64,000 bases of DNA, taken from contig CM060925.1 of the NCBI GenBank assembly GCA_030737875.1, positions 485,313,514 to 485,377,513 of the forward strand, given 5' to 3'. Shown here one piece after another: positions 44,101-55,759 of the stretch; the first letter of the stretch is position 1, and each line of letters begins with the position of its first letter. The notes beneath the pieces were generated by a model that searched no databases, had not been told where the DNA came from, and saw nothing but the letters and a program-made list of their open reading frames with translations. The position numbers and the translations under genes are program-made. The DNA comes from Allium sativum. Lineage: Eukaryota > Streptophyta > Magnoliopsida > Asparagales > Amaryllidaceae.

Positions 44101-45519
44101 GAAAAGCTCAAAGGAGGGGAGTCATCTAGCCATCTTCGTAGGTATACCCTAGACGATAAGGGTTGGTTACGAAGGGATAATAGACTTTGTGTACCACAAG
44201 ACGAAGACTTAAGGAAGGCCATTCTTGATGATGCTCATCGCTCAAAGATGACCATTCATCCCGGCGGAGACAAGATGTACAAAGATATGAAGCGGATTTT
44301 CTTTTGGGCCGGTATGAAAAAGGATGTGGCCGAGTACGTCGCTAGATGCTTAGTGTGCCAACGAGTAAAAGCGGAACAAAAGAAACCCGGTGGGTTGCTT
44401 CACCCATTGTAAGTTCCACTATGGAAATGGGAAAGCGTCTCAATGGATTTTGTGGATGGATTACCAAGATCAAGGAAGGATAATAAGGAGATTTGGGTTA
44501 TTGTAGATAGACTTACTAAAAGCGCCCATTTTATTCCCATGAAAAGTAAGAGGACTGCTCCGTGGTTGGCTTCTGTATACATTAAAGAGATAGTTCGTTT
44601 GCACGGTATTCCTTCTAGTATAGTAAGCGATCGTGATCCCATCTTCACTAGCGAATTTTGGAAGAGTTTACAAGAGGCGGTAGGGACTCAGCTATGTTTG
44701 AGCACCGCATATCATCCTCAGACGGACGGCCAGACCGAGAGGGTGAATCGTATTCTAGAAGATCTTTTAAGGCTTTGTATCCTAGACTTTGGGGGTACAT
44801 GGGAAGAGCACCTTCCGTTGGTAGAATTCGCACATAATAATAGCTTTCAGTCTAGTATTGGCATGGCACCTTTCGAAGCTCTTTATGGAAGGCCTTGCAG
44901 TTCGCCTACATGTTGGTGGGAATCTACCGATAAAATCCTACTTGGGCCCGATATGGTTAGGGAAACCTCGGAGAAGATTGATTTGATTTGAAGGAGGATG
45001 AAAGCAGCACAAGATAGGCAGAAATCATATGCTGATAAGAGGAGGACAGATCTTGAGTTTGACATTGGGGACATGGTTTTTATCAAAGTATCTCCGTTAC
45101 GGAATGTTGTTCGCTTTGGGTTCGTTGGGAAATTAGCGCCAAGGTTTGTAGGGTCGTTTCCTATAAAAGACAGGATTGGGAAGATGGCGTATAGGGTGGA
45201 GTTGCCTGAGAAACTTAGTGGAGTACATGACGTATTCCATGTATCACATTTGAGGAAGTGTTTGCACAAGACCGCGGAGGTGGTAGAGCCGAGCTTGCTT
45301 AAAGAGGTGGAAATAGAGCGTGATGCAACAATTAGACGAGCTCCTACATGCATTCTTGGGTCGGAGATCAAAAAGTTGAGGAATCGAGAGGTCAGATTAG
45401 TTAAAGTGCAATGGGGAGATGATGAGGGCAACGCTACTTGGGAGACAGAAGAGAAGATGCGTTCGTTGTACCCTTTTCTTTTTGAGGGTATGTCTTTTAA
45501 TTTCTCGTTTATCACTTAG
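41149..45519 (+). pseudogene. Element B gag-pol polyprotein, 1,456 codons, two stops
   Basis: A single frame from ATG 41149 (directly after TTTCAGC) to TAG at 45519, broken only by TAA 44410-44412 and TGA 44989-44991. Approximate residues: proline-rich N-terminus (35-50), capsid-like gag (60-220), two CCHC knuckles (256, 277), protease [10 protein letters not shown] (about 351), RT with FVDDIL (665), RNase H starting TDACGTGLG (811), integrase zinc site H..H..C..C (1028-1069), catalytic core with [12 protein letters not shown] (1099), [12 protein letters not shown] (1160) and the E in [11 protein letters not shown] (1196). It ends with a chromodomain, VKVQWGDDEGNATWETEEK (about 1415-1440). 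The chromodomain places it among chromoviruses, where it targets integration to marked chromatin. Both stops fall in integrase, one before the core and one after it. Confidence 0.93.
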
Positions 45520-45891
45520 CTTATCTTATCTTATCTTTAGTATGTCCTCTCATTAGTATCTTTGACCTTTAGTTAGGATAATCCTATGGTTGAAACATGT
45601 GTTTGAGACATGTTATGTACGATGGATGCAAAATGGATGCAAGTGTTTGCTAGTGGTTGCTCGTGGATGCATATATACACCCACTTTATGCACTAGATCG
45701 GCTCAGTCACTACATAGTGCATATTGCATAAATGAATGTATTTAGTATAATGGATGTATAATGGTTGTACCATCATATAGATGCTGCATTTGGTTGAATG
45801 GATGTGCACGCATATAGAAGTAGTATGTAAGCAATTAGGATCTTTTGCATACATAATGGATGCATGGCACTATCATGAATTGCATCAAGGA

Positions 45892-45912
45892 GGTCAACTG
45901 AATCAGTGGACC
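45892..45912 (+). other. Hairpin between pol and PPT of B
   Basis: GGTCAACTGA-A-TCAGTGGACC, one mismatch; the same site in A is at 51678-51698. Confidence 0.55.
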
Positions 45913-46047
45913 GCCTGATTTTGCATTAGATACGGACATATACACACACTATACATATAAACATAAAAGCATTAGAAGTCTATAAGGACAATGGATGCCA
46001 GTGTTTGTTGATTGAGTAGATGGTTGATGATAGGATATAAACTTGAA

Positions 46048-46082
46048 GATTTCGGGGCCGAAATCCCTTAAGGAGGGGAGAG
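46048..46082 (+). other. PPT-proximal hairpin and polypurine tract of B
   Basis: GATTTCGG-GG-CCGAAATC (46048-46065), then AAGGAGGGGAGAG up to the 3' LTR at 46083. Confidence 0.85.
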
Positions 46083-49000
46083 TGTAACACCCCGTATTTC
46101 TGTTAATACTAATATTCACAAATTAAAAGAATTAATATTGAGAATTTGCACGAAATAGCCTTAAAAAGGCATATAACAAATTTGAGATATGTGAATTGCA
46201 TTAAAAGGCGAAAAATGGAATTAAGACATTAATTGGAAAATTAATGTGTAGAAATGGTCATAAGTTAATTATGGATTAATTTGAATTCATGAATAGGTGC
46301 GTGTGTATATATATATTTATATATATATGGGCAGTTAATGTAAACATGAATAGAAGTTTATTAATTTGCTGAGTGTTTGCTGAGTCACTTCTGACTCATT
46401 GCTGAGTCAATAAGATAAACCCCATCTTGTCTGAACGGCTGCGGTTATTTCTAGGTTAAATCTAATGGCCTAAATGAATCCTAAATTCTATAAATAAGTG
46501 GGTAGTCTCTCATTCTAATTCATATGAAAAATTAGAGAAGCCGCCGTCATGCCGTCGCCATGGAACTCCGAGTAGCCACCGCAAATCAAAGTAGAAGAAA
46601 GCTAATCTAATCCAATTCTAATCAACTCTAAAGCAATCTAGACTCTCTCTTTCTTCTTAAATTGTGAGTATGATGATTCTCACAAGATTATTAGCAAACT
46701 AATTTGATTAAGATGTAAATGGAACATAAGAAAATGATGTGAATTGTCATATATGTTATTGTAAAATCTTATGTTATCATGTATGTTCTAAATGTTTTGT
46801 TATTCTATGATGAAAATCATGCTATGCTATGTTATGCTATCATGCCATGCTATGATGAAAATCATGCTATGCTATGTTATGCTATCATGCTATGCTATGT
46901 GTAAATCATGCTATGTTATGTCCTAAATCTTATATATGTTGTAGATCTCATGTTAACACATATGTTGGAAATCCATAAGTTATATGATTATGATATCATG
47001 TTAAGTTGTGTTGAATCATACAAGTTGTAAAATCATGATGTTGTTATTTATGCAAATTGGATCATGTTTTTAAGTTTATGTTTTTTTTTCTAAAAATTAA
47101 ATGGATCATGATTATTGGAATTTTCCTATTAAGTTAGGTGTACCCATATACATGAATCCACAATTTAAATTGGATCTTGAATATGGGAATTTGCCTATTA
47201 AGTTAGGTGTACCCATATGCATGAATCTATGACTAAATGCATTTTTATTATGGGAATTTGCCTATTGAGTTAGGTGTACCCATATAAACCCATATTGTTA
47301 GATTAGATGATGTTGATTTACACATGTTCCTATGCAAGTTTATGAAATTTGATTGAGATCATATTATGTGAATTATGAACAAGTTGACATCTTTAGATCC
47401 ATGACATGTATAATCCTATGCAAGTTGTACATATGCAAGTTTCACCCCTTATTATGATTCATTTAGTCATATATACATGTTGTTATTGTGATAATCTCTT
47501 TTATGCTATGAGTTAGACTATTCAAGTCTAATATATATTTTGCGAATAAACGTTCAAACGTGGGGTAGGGGTGATATTAGGAATTAATAAATTGGGTGCA
47601 ATTTTGTATGATTTTGCACGCCTTGAATGGATGTCCATAATTGAGTCAATTATGGACATTGTTGAATTTGGAATTAATTAATAATTCAAGTAGGGAATTA
47701 TTAAAATTGGGGAAATTGGATTATTAATAATAATCAATGCTTAGGACACGAGGTTGGACCCGTTTGTGACGTAAACCTGCCCGGACCCGCCCGGCAAATC
47801 CAGTAGTCACAAATGTCGGCCCAATGTGAGAGGTCCTAGGCCCAAACTAAAGCATAACAGTTGTAAAGACATGAGGTTAGACTCTTTTATGGTATAAGAC
47901 TGCCTGGACCCGCCCGGCAAATCCAGCTGCCATAAATGCCAGTCTAATGTGAGAGGTCTTTATGAGGTTATGGCCTTAATGAATTAAGAAATACTTAGCC
48001 AGATAATCATGTAAGGTTGGACATGGGGGTTAAGTAGGTGCCTTGGGTGGCATGAGGAATCTATTGGTTGCCTTTAGAGGCATTTGAAATACTATTAGAC
48101 TTAACCAAATAAACTTGTAAATGAACATGACTAAGTGGGTTAAGTGGATGGACGAATGGGACAAGCTTAGGCGGAATGCTTGTGGGAAATAATGGGGCCC
48201 ATTTCAGCCAGTATCCCAAAACGTATCTTTGTGGGCTCGACCCAAGTCGAGGACGGGACACGCATACTGGGTTTGACTATAAGAGGCCAAAACAGGGAGC
48301 GGTGGCAACGCAAGTCCAACGGGTTTCATATGCGTGTGTGGACCCGGGTTGGTAGGTAAGACGTTGTTGCATCGTGTAGGTATAAGCCGTGCATCTCCGT
48401 TATATCGGGTTGCCACTTTAGGGGAATGATACACCCCACTGTGGGGCCAGCACGGGTATCTACGAGTAGGGAGCCGATCGAAAGTGGGGAATGGGGTACA
48501 CCTAGTGGAGATAGGGGCAGGTGACACCTATGTAGTCAGCTAGGGGTACGTAAAATTATTGATATGTTTCTAAGTGAAGCAAGTGGGATAAACCTTTAAG
48601 GTAACTGGTGGTGCAGTGTAGTAATTTAGGTGTGCCTTTATCGTTCTCTTTATCTATACCCAATAGTTCATAGACATTTCCTTGTTTTCCGGCTTATGTC
48701 TTAGTCTAGTTATTTTGATAATAGTATTGTTAGAATTGTCATACTCGCCAGACTTAATGTCTGACCCCCTCCATTTCTATTCTTTTTCCCCTTTAGGTCC
48801 TCAGGTGGGACCCAGTTCCAGTGGAGTTTGATTGGACTACTTGATCTCTTTTGGAAAGCTAGGACTGCTGAAGTAATGTCCAGCTTGTTATCTTCTTTAA
48901 TGGCTATTTATGTATTGGGATTATGTATTTTGTTTTATTAAGATGGATATTGTACTTGACTCAGATTATGGTTTTTGTGATGTAACAAACATGTTTAATT

Positions 49001-49148
49001 CCGCTGCAATGAAATAATGTTTTTAAATTTCCAAGTACTATTTATTATCTGTCTTGTTGTAATTTTACTGTTCTATATTCACTTAAAACCTCCATGGAAG
49101 TTAATGCATTCCCCTTGTGAGTGACATTAATGGACGTGGGGTGTTACA
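46083..49148 (+). repeat. 3' LTR of element B
   Basis: Same order of parts as the 5' LTR; the first hairpin module is full length here. Confidence 0.94.
47750..47958 (+). other. Twin covarying hairpins, 3' LTR of B
   Basis: Copy 1 about 47750-47833 has the complete loop CCTGCCCGGACCCGCCCGG; copy 2 about 47872-47958 with TTAGACT/AGTCTAA and TTTATGG/CCATAAA stems. Confidence 0.78.
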
Positions 49149-51296
49149 GATTGGAAGACACCAAGGAATGCAAGTGAGGTCCGAAGTTTTCTAGGACTAG
49201 CAGGTTTCTATCGAAAGTTCATAAGGGATTTTGCGAAAATCTCAGCTCTGCTCACGAAGTTGACCAAGAAGAATCTAGTGTTCAATTGGTACTTGGATTG
49301 CGAGTTTGCTTTCCAGCGACTGAAAAGGGCTCTTACAACAGCCCCAGTTTTGACGTTGCCAGATGGAAGCAAGATGTTCACTGTTTATACAGATGCATGT
49401 GGGACAGGGCTAGGCGCCATCTTAATGCAAGAAGGAAGGGTAGTAGCTTATGGCGGGAGGCAGTTGAAAGTGCACGAAAAGAACTACCCGACCCACGATC
49501 TTGAATTAGCCGCCATCGTCTTTGCACTCAAGTCTTGGCGACACTATCTCCTAGGTGAGAAGTTTGAACTTTACACTGACCATAAATCATTGAAATACCT
49601 TTTCTCGCAGAAGGACCTTAACTTGAGGCAACAGAGGTGGATGGAGTTTCTTGCCTCGTATGATTTTGAGATCTCCTATACTCCGGGCAAAGGCAACGTA
49701 GTGGTAGACGCGTTGAGCCGAAAGAAACTGACCCTAAGCCCGCTGTTTGTTGAAAGACAAAGCCTAGAGTTTATAGCCAACTTCGACTTTAGGCCTTCCT
49801 CCGATTTTGTACTAGGCTTGCTAGCATCTCTCGAAGTACGCCCGACTTTAGTGGACTCAATAGGGACAGCACAACGCGAAGACCCTCAGCTTATGGAAAC
49901 GATTGATAGGCTAATTAGGCGTGAGACTTCAAGTCACCTCAACAGATACTCCATCGACGATAAGGGTTGGCTAAGGCGAGACGGAAGACTATGCGTCCCA
50001 CAGACAAGGGATTTAGTAAAGAAGGTTCTCGAGGAAGCACATCACTCCAAGATGACGATACACCCAAGCGGAGATAAAATGTACAAGGACATAAAAAGAA
50101 CTTTCTTTTGGAACGACATGAAGAAGGACGTGGCAGAATTCGTTTCTAAGTGTATGGTGCGCCAACAGGTTAAGGCGGAACAGAAAAAGCCTGGCGGTCT
50201 GCTACATCCTCTAGAGGTCCCGCAGTGGAAATGGGATAGCATCTCAATGGACTTCATCGATGGGCTGCCTAGGTCTAGGAGAGGCAACACTAGCATTTGG
50301 GTAATAGTGGATAGGCTTACTAAAAGCGCCCACTTTTTACCCGTCAAAAGTAAAAGAACTGCCTCATCCCTAGCATCTCTTTACCTCAAGGAAATCGTTC
50401 GACTCCATGGAATACCATCCATCATTGTTAGCGACCGAGACCCTATCTTCACCAGTGAGTTTTGACGGAGTCTGCAAGAAGCGGTAGGCACACAATTATG
50501 CTTGAGCACAGCCTATCATCCCCAAACCGACGGCCAAACAGAAAGAGTGAACAGAGTTTTGGAGGACCTTTTAAGACTGTGCATCCTTGACTTCGAAGGG
50601 ACGTGGGAAGACCATCTTCCTTTGGTAGAATTTGCCTACAACAACAACTATCAAGCAACCATCGGAATGGCGCCCTTCGAAGCTTTATATGGAAGACCGT
50701 GCCGATCGCCCACTTGTTGGTGGGAGTCTACTGATAAGCTCATACTTGGACCAGATATGATCCGAGAGACTTCAGAGAAAGTAGACTTAATACAAAGAAG
50801 GATGAAGACGACCCAAGACAGACAAAAGTCCTACGCCGACAAGAGGAGGACCGACCTTGAATTTGAGGTTGGAGACAGAGTTTTTCTTAAGGTATCTCCA
50901 CTAAGGAACGTTGTTCATTTTGGAACCACAGGAAAGATAACACCAAGGTTCGTAGGGCCATTCCCTATCATTGAGAAAATTGGGAAAATGGCCTATAGAT
51001 TAGAGCTACCCGAAAAATTGGCCGGAGTTCACAACGTCTTTCACGTTTCACATCTCCGAAAATGTCTACATGAGTCTGCTGATGTGGTAGAGCCAAATAT
51101 CCTAGAAGAAGCTGAAGTGGAACGCGAAGCAACCATAAGAAAAGTTCCAATCCGCATATTAGGAACGGAAGTGAAGAAGCTACGCAACCGCAAAGTCAAG
51201 CTCGTCAAAGTTCAGTGGAGCGACGCCGAAGGAGATGCAACTTGGGAAACGTAAGCTAAAATACGCGCAGCCTACCCTTTTCTTTTCGAGGGTACA
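49149..51296 (+). pseudogene. Element A pol, second part (RNase H, INT, chromodomain), two stops
   Basis: Resumes A's frame after B with [19 protein letters not shown]. RNase H ([18 protein letters not shown], about 49377), the integrase zinc site (HHSKMTIHPSGDKMYKD.. CMVRQQ; the expected second cysteine pair reads C-M-V-R, so one Cys is lost), core [23 protein letters not shown] then TGA at 50463-50465 in place of Trp, [11 protein letters not shown], and the chromodomain [16 protein letters not shown] followed by a premature TAA (51252-51254) in place of Glu. The frame is otherwise unbroken. Confidence 0.9.
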
Positions 51297-51677
51297 TCTT
51301 TGATCTTTCCTTTTTCCTTAAGTTGCGCTTTTATCTATCTTTTTAGGTATATCTCCTCGACCTTGTCTTTTAGGAAGAAACCCTTTGGATGGAAACATGT
51401 AATTGAAACATGTTATGGATGATGGTTGCAAGTGGTTGCAAGTGATTGCTAGTGGTTGCTCGTGGTTGCATATACACACACAATCTAGGTTTTAGATCGG
51501 CTCAATCACTTCATATTGCATATGCATATATGTTTGCATTCGTATATGGTTGAACTTTAATGTGTTGACATATGGATGTTGCATTTGTATGAATGATCGT
51601 GCACTCATGTTGAATCATGAATAGGAAGATTTGCATACATAATGGATTCATAACACTTACATAATTCGCATTAAGGA

Positions 51678-51698
51678 GGTCAACTGAATCAGTAGACC
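51678..51698 (+). other. Hairpin between pol and PPT of A
   Basis: GGTCAACTGA-A-TCAGTAGACC with flanks AAGGA and CGCCTGATTTTGCATTAGAT shared with B. Confidence 0.5.
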
Positions 51699-51853
51699 GC
51701 CTGATTTTGCATTAGATAAGTACATGTATACACACACACTTCGCATATTATCATGAAGCATTAGAAGTCTTTTAAGGACAATGGATGCTCGTGTTTGATG
51801 GATGAGTAGATGGATGTTTGTATGTTAGGATGTACATTCTTCCTGAACTTGAA

Positions 51854-51888
51854 GATTTCGGGACGAAATCCTTTTAAGTGGGGGAGAA
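51854..51888 (+). other. PPT-proximal hairpin and polypurine tract of A
   Basis: GATTTCG-GGA-CGAAATC (51854-51870), then AAGTGGGGGAGAA up to the LTR at 51889. Confidence 0.85.
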
Positions 51889-52277
51889 TGTAACACCCCG
51901 TGTATTCTATAACTGTGAAATTCATAAATTAAAGTATAACTAGTTTCAAAACAAAGTATTAAGGGAAACGGGATACGCCATTGCGTTCGCCTCGGAAAAA
52001 TACGCGAAATAGAGTCCGAGTTTTCGAAAAACGGAGCCCGTATGACCAAATTATGGCCCGATGAAGTTTAAGAAAATTCAAATTTCGAAAACAGATTTAA
52101 ATTTCAGCCCAATCAGAGTAGGCTGGAAAATTCCCGCCCAAACCCACCAGGTCCACCTGGGGTCGACCTGCCAGGCCAGGTTGACCTGGGAGTCGACCTA
52201 GGTGACGACCTGCCCAGGCAGGTCGACTCTAGAGTCGACCTGGGGGTCGACTGGGGAGTCGACCTGGCCCCTGAGCC

Positions 52278-52549
52278 TAGGGCTGTATATCGGACAGGAC
52301 AGTCCGTTGTCCGGCTCGGTCCGAAGCTATAAGGTGTCCGGTCCATGACCATCCGATTCTCTTATAGGACAGAGCTTGGACACACTAGTTTTCTGTCCGA
52401 TGATGTTTTTCTATTATATCGGACAGGACAATCCGTTGTCCGGCTCGGTCCGAGGCTATATGATGTCCGGTCCGTGTCCGTCCGAATTCTTATAGGACAG
52501 AGCTTGGACACACCTCCGTCCGGTCCGGTCCGACCCGTTTACACCCCTA
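52278..52549. mobile_element. hAT-like MITE, 272 bp, 8-bp TSD
   Basis: Absent from the 5' LTR, so the insertion is directly visible. TSD CCTGAGCC (52270-52277, 52550-52557). Ends TAGGGCTGTA and TACACCCCTA are imperfect terminal inverted repeats. The interior is a tandem duplication of about 125-150 bp rich in GTCCG/CGGAC (e.g. GTTGTCCGGCTCGGTCCGA twice). No transposase. The 8-bp TSD and TAGGG.. ends point to hAT. Confidence 0.88.
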
Positions 52550-54334
52550 CCTGAGCCAGGTCGAACCCAGCCCACCCTGGCTGGCCTAGTCTGTGTTTGG
52601 TCGATTTTCTGAGCCTTGCCATGTCACTAGGGCTAGGTGTCGGCTCCTGGTTGGTCTCTCCTTTGAAGGAACAGCTATTATTGAACCGAGCTTCATCGAC
52701 GGTCTAAATCAACTCACAAACTCTATAAAAGGGACCTAAGATTAACCCTAATTCACTTAAACTAAAATGGAGATGAGACCGTCATGTTGCTGAGGAGAGA
52801 CTGAGGATAGCCGTCAGAAATAGAGAGACAATTAGGGGATAAATCAGAAGCTTATATCAACGTTAATCAAATTAAAGCAACACCTACAACAAAGGATAGC
52901 ATCTCCAAATTCAGAATTCAGATTCCTGAATTGAAGATTCGTCATACGCTGTAAGTAGAGTGCTATTCCGATGTGAATTAAATAAATGTGTTGATTTGTG
53001 TAAAGTAAGAAATGGAATTGTGGCGATAATAATCTATATTTGTATATTGCTTTGATGCTAAACGATTTGGGAATATTATGGTATACGATTGGATAGTTGC
53101 AAGTACGCGATTTGCGTTGGAAGTTAACAACGAAATGGAATTGCGGCGATAATAACTTATATTTGTATGTTACTTTGATTCTAAATGATTTGGCAATGCT
53201 ATGGTGTACGATTGGATTCATACAAGTATATGGTTTATGTTGACAACCACATGTTGTGGAATTTTAATTGGGATTCATGCAAGCATATGATTCATATTGA
53301 AAACTACATGTTTGTGGTAGTTATTTACAACACCCATTTGATAATTGCAAGTATATGATTCATGTTGAAAATAACAACTATATGTTGTAATAGTTTATTT
53401 GAAATTCATGCAAGTCTATGATCTATTGTTATGCCAACATGATGTATAATTCTATGGTCATCTTTACTGTAATTTGATCCACTTAAGTATTATGATTCAT
53501 ATGAAGGTTATGTTGGAATTGGCATCATAGTTCAAGTAAAAAAAATCATGATTTTGTAATAGTGACAAAAGCAAGCGTCTTTGTAAGCTTGTATTAATTT
53601 TATGAACATGACTAAACTATGTTTGTTATTAGGCCTAGTTGAAAACATGTTTCTAGGTTTATGTTGTTATCATAATCATATGATAATATATTTGGCACAT
53701 AAGTTACATTAGAAATTACACTAGAATTACATCCCATTTACAAGTTACATAGATAGGATAAAAACCATGATTATATGAATAGAAGGACTCATGTTCAATT
53801 ATGATTATGCCATAATTATATGATTAGAATGGTTCATGTTTAAGTATCATTTATGCCATGACTACACGAATAGAATGATTCATGTTTTGTTTATACCATG
53901 ATTATGTGAATAGAATGATTCATGTTTAAGTATTGCTTATATTATATGTTGTTACAATTGCAAGTTCACATATGCCTACCTTATGTTAATTGAATCGTTA
54001 TGTTGCAAGTTCACGTGTTCACACTCCCCTTTTTATGTTACCTTATAAACACCATGTTATAAGCCTCCCCTTTTCATATGGCTAAATTGGGTTTAAGTAT
54101 CAACACACCTTACATTTGAACGAACGTGTAAAACGGGGGTAATGACGTTTGGGCCAAAATATAGAGCATATGTGTTGGCATGTTCGACGCATGCCAACAA
54201 TCTTGAAAATCAATTAAGTGACATAAATAAATTTTAATCAATAAAGATAAATTTGAATAACGGGCCGCAAATATTTACATATAAAAAGAAAAGAGACAAA
54301 ATATGTAAATGTAGAAAATACGATGTGTTTAACC

Positions 54335-54530
54335 CGAGGTTGGATTGAGTTGTGATGTAAACCTGCCCGGAACCGCCCGGCTGTCCAGTAGTCACAACAA
54401 TACCTATCCAATGTGGGTGGTTAAACACGGAGCCCAATAAGGACCCAAGGTTAGACTGAGTTGTGGCGTAAGACTGCCCGGACCCAACTGGCAACAGGCA
54501 GCCACAACAATACCTGTCTAATGTGAGAGG
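54335..54530 (+). other. Twin covarying hairpins, 3' LTR of A
   Basis: Copy 1 with TTGGAT (54340-54345)/ATCCAA (54406-54411); copy 2 with TTAGAC (54451-54456)/GTCTAA (54516-54521). Inner stems as in the 5' LTR. Confidence 0.8.
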
Positions 54531-55671
54531 TCAAGACTTTAATAAGACAATTAAGGCTGAGTCAGGATTGATAGGATTAAGTAAATTATATTAATACTTA
54601 ATCAAAATAGAACATGCTAAACTAAACAGACTGATTGGGGGTTAGGTTTATAAAACACTTAACCAACTTAGCATGTTGGCTAGAAAAAGAAAACCTAGTA
54701 GCGGGGGACCCTTTTCAGCAGTAACCCTACAAGGCGTATCATGATACCCTGAAACTAGGCAGGGTGGGGCACGATTACTGGGCTGACTGTAAGAGGTCAA
54801 ATCGACGGCGGTGGTGCAACAGTGCAGGTTCTAACGGGGTGCGGGCGTGCACACACTCCGGCGCAGAAAAATAAGGCACTGGGCACCAGTAGCATACCTG
54901 TGCATTCTAGGGTTGTGTCGGGCCGCCACCATGGGACTTGATACACCCCATGGTGGGACCAGCATAGGTAACTACAACAACGGGGGCCGTAAGACTCATG
55001 TAACTATGCGAGTAGGAGCCGATCATCATAAAATGGATCACTTCACCCTGATTATGAGGAGCCTGTTGGGAACTAGTTTATATGGGAACAGAGATTAATA
55101 TGGGGTATGATAGTATATTCGACCCTAGACAACTTAACTTGGTTTATGGTGCTTTCCCATTTCTAGTTTATACTTATCATACCCAGTTCTTTATTCATTG
55201 ACTGAATAGTCCTAGACTTACTCAGGCTTTATGTCTAACTCTACTTTTCTTTCGTCTTCTTTTCTTCCGTCCCCCCCAGGTCCACAGGGAGGGAATACCG
55301 CAGCTTGACCAGCCTTCATATCCAGCTTGAAGAGAAAGAATGTATTGCTTGGATCTTTTCGTTTTGGACTATGGCTTTGGACAACAATTATGGGACTTTT
55401 GCAGTTTATTTATGTTTTTTTTATGCTTCTTTAAATAATGTAATCAAGACAGTTATGAAGATAATATGTTTTTGGAAGTGTTGTAAGGCAATTATGGTAT
55501 GGTTGCTGTAACACGTATTTGAATGAAATAAAAGTTGTTGTTTTCAGTTGTTCAAAAATATGTGTTATTATATCTGTCTTGTATATCTGTGATTTATACT
55601 TATAAACCTCCACCAAAATTAGGGCATTCCCTTTGAGAGTGACCCTAACGGAGGTGGGGTGTTTCAGGAAG

Positions 55672-55717
55672 GGTGCACTACTAATGCCCAAAGTAGTGAC
55701 CGGCAGCGACACAGGGA

Positions 55718-55759
<42 letters not shown>

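Larger units (their letters stand above)
37869..49148 (+). mobile_element. Chromovirus B, complete, nested in A's pol
   Basis: 11,280 bp with target duplication GATTG (37864-37868, 49149-49153). LTRs 37869-40944 (3,076 bp) and 46083-49148 (3,066 bp) are nearly identical; differences include TA-run length, a 10-bp indel in the first hairpin module (about 39590) and scattered substitutions. Primer site, a full gag-pol frame with two stops, PPT. It is the innermost and therefore younger than A. Same clade as A (similar proteins) but its LTR is a different family. Confidence 0.95.
31966..55666 (+). mobile_element. Chromovirus A (full length, split by B)
   Basis: Target duplication GGAAG (31961-31965, 55667-55671). 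5' LTR 31966-35471, 3' LTR 51889-55666; 12,416 bp once B and its TSD copy are removed. It inserted into the LTR of C. Order: LTR, primer site, gag, PR, RT, [B], RNase H, INT, chromodomain, PPT, LTR. The LTRs differ by many substitutions and small indels plus a MITE, so A is older than E. The gag-pol frame has three nonsense codons. Confidence 0.92.
51889..55666 (+). repeat. 3' LTR of element A
   Basis: 3,778 bp; longer than the 5' LTR mainly because of the MITE at 52278-52549. It keeps the undeleted first hairpin flank (TGTGGGTGG) that the 5' LTR has lost. Confidence 0.92.
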
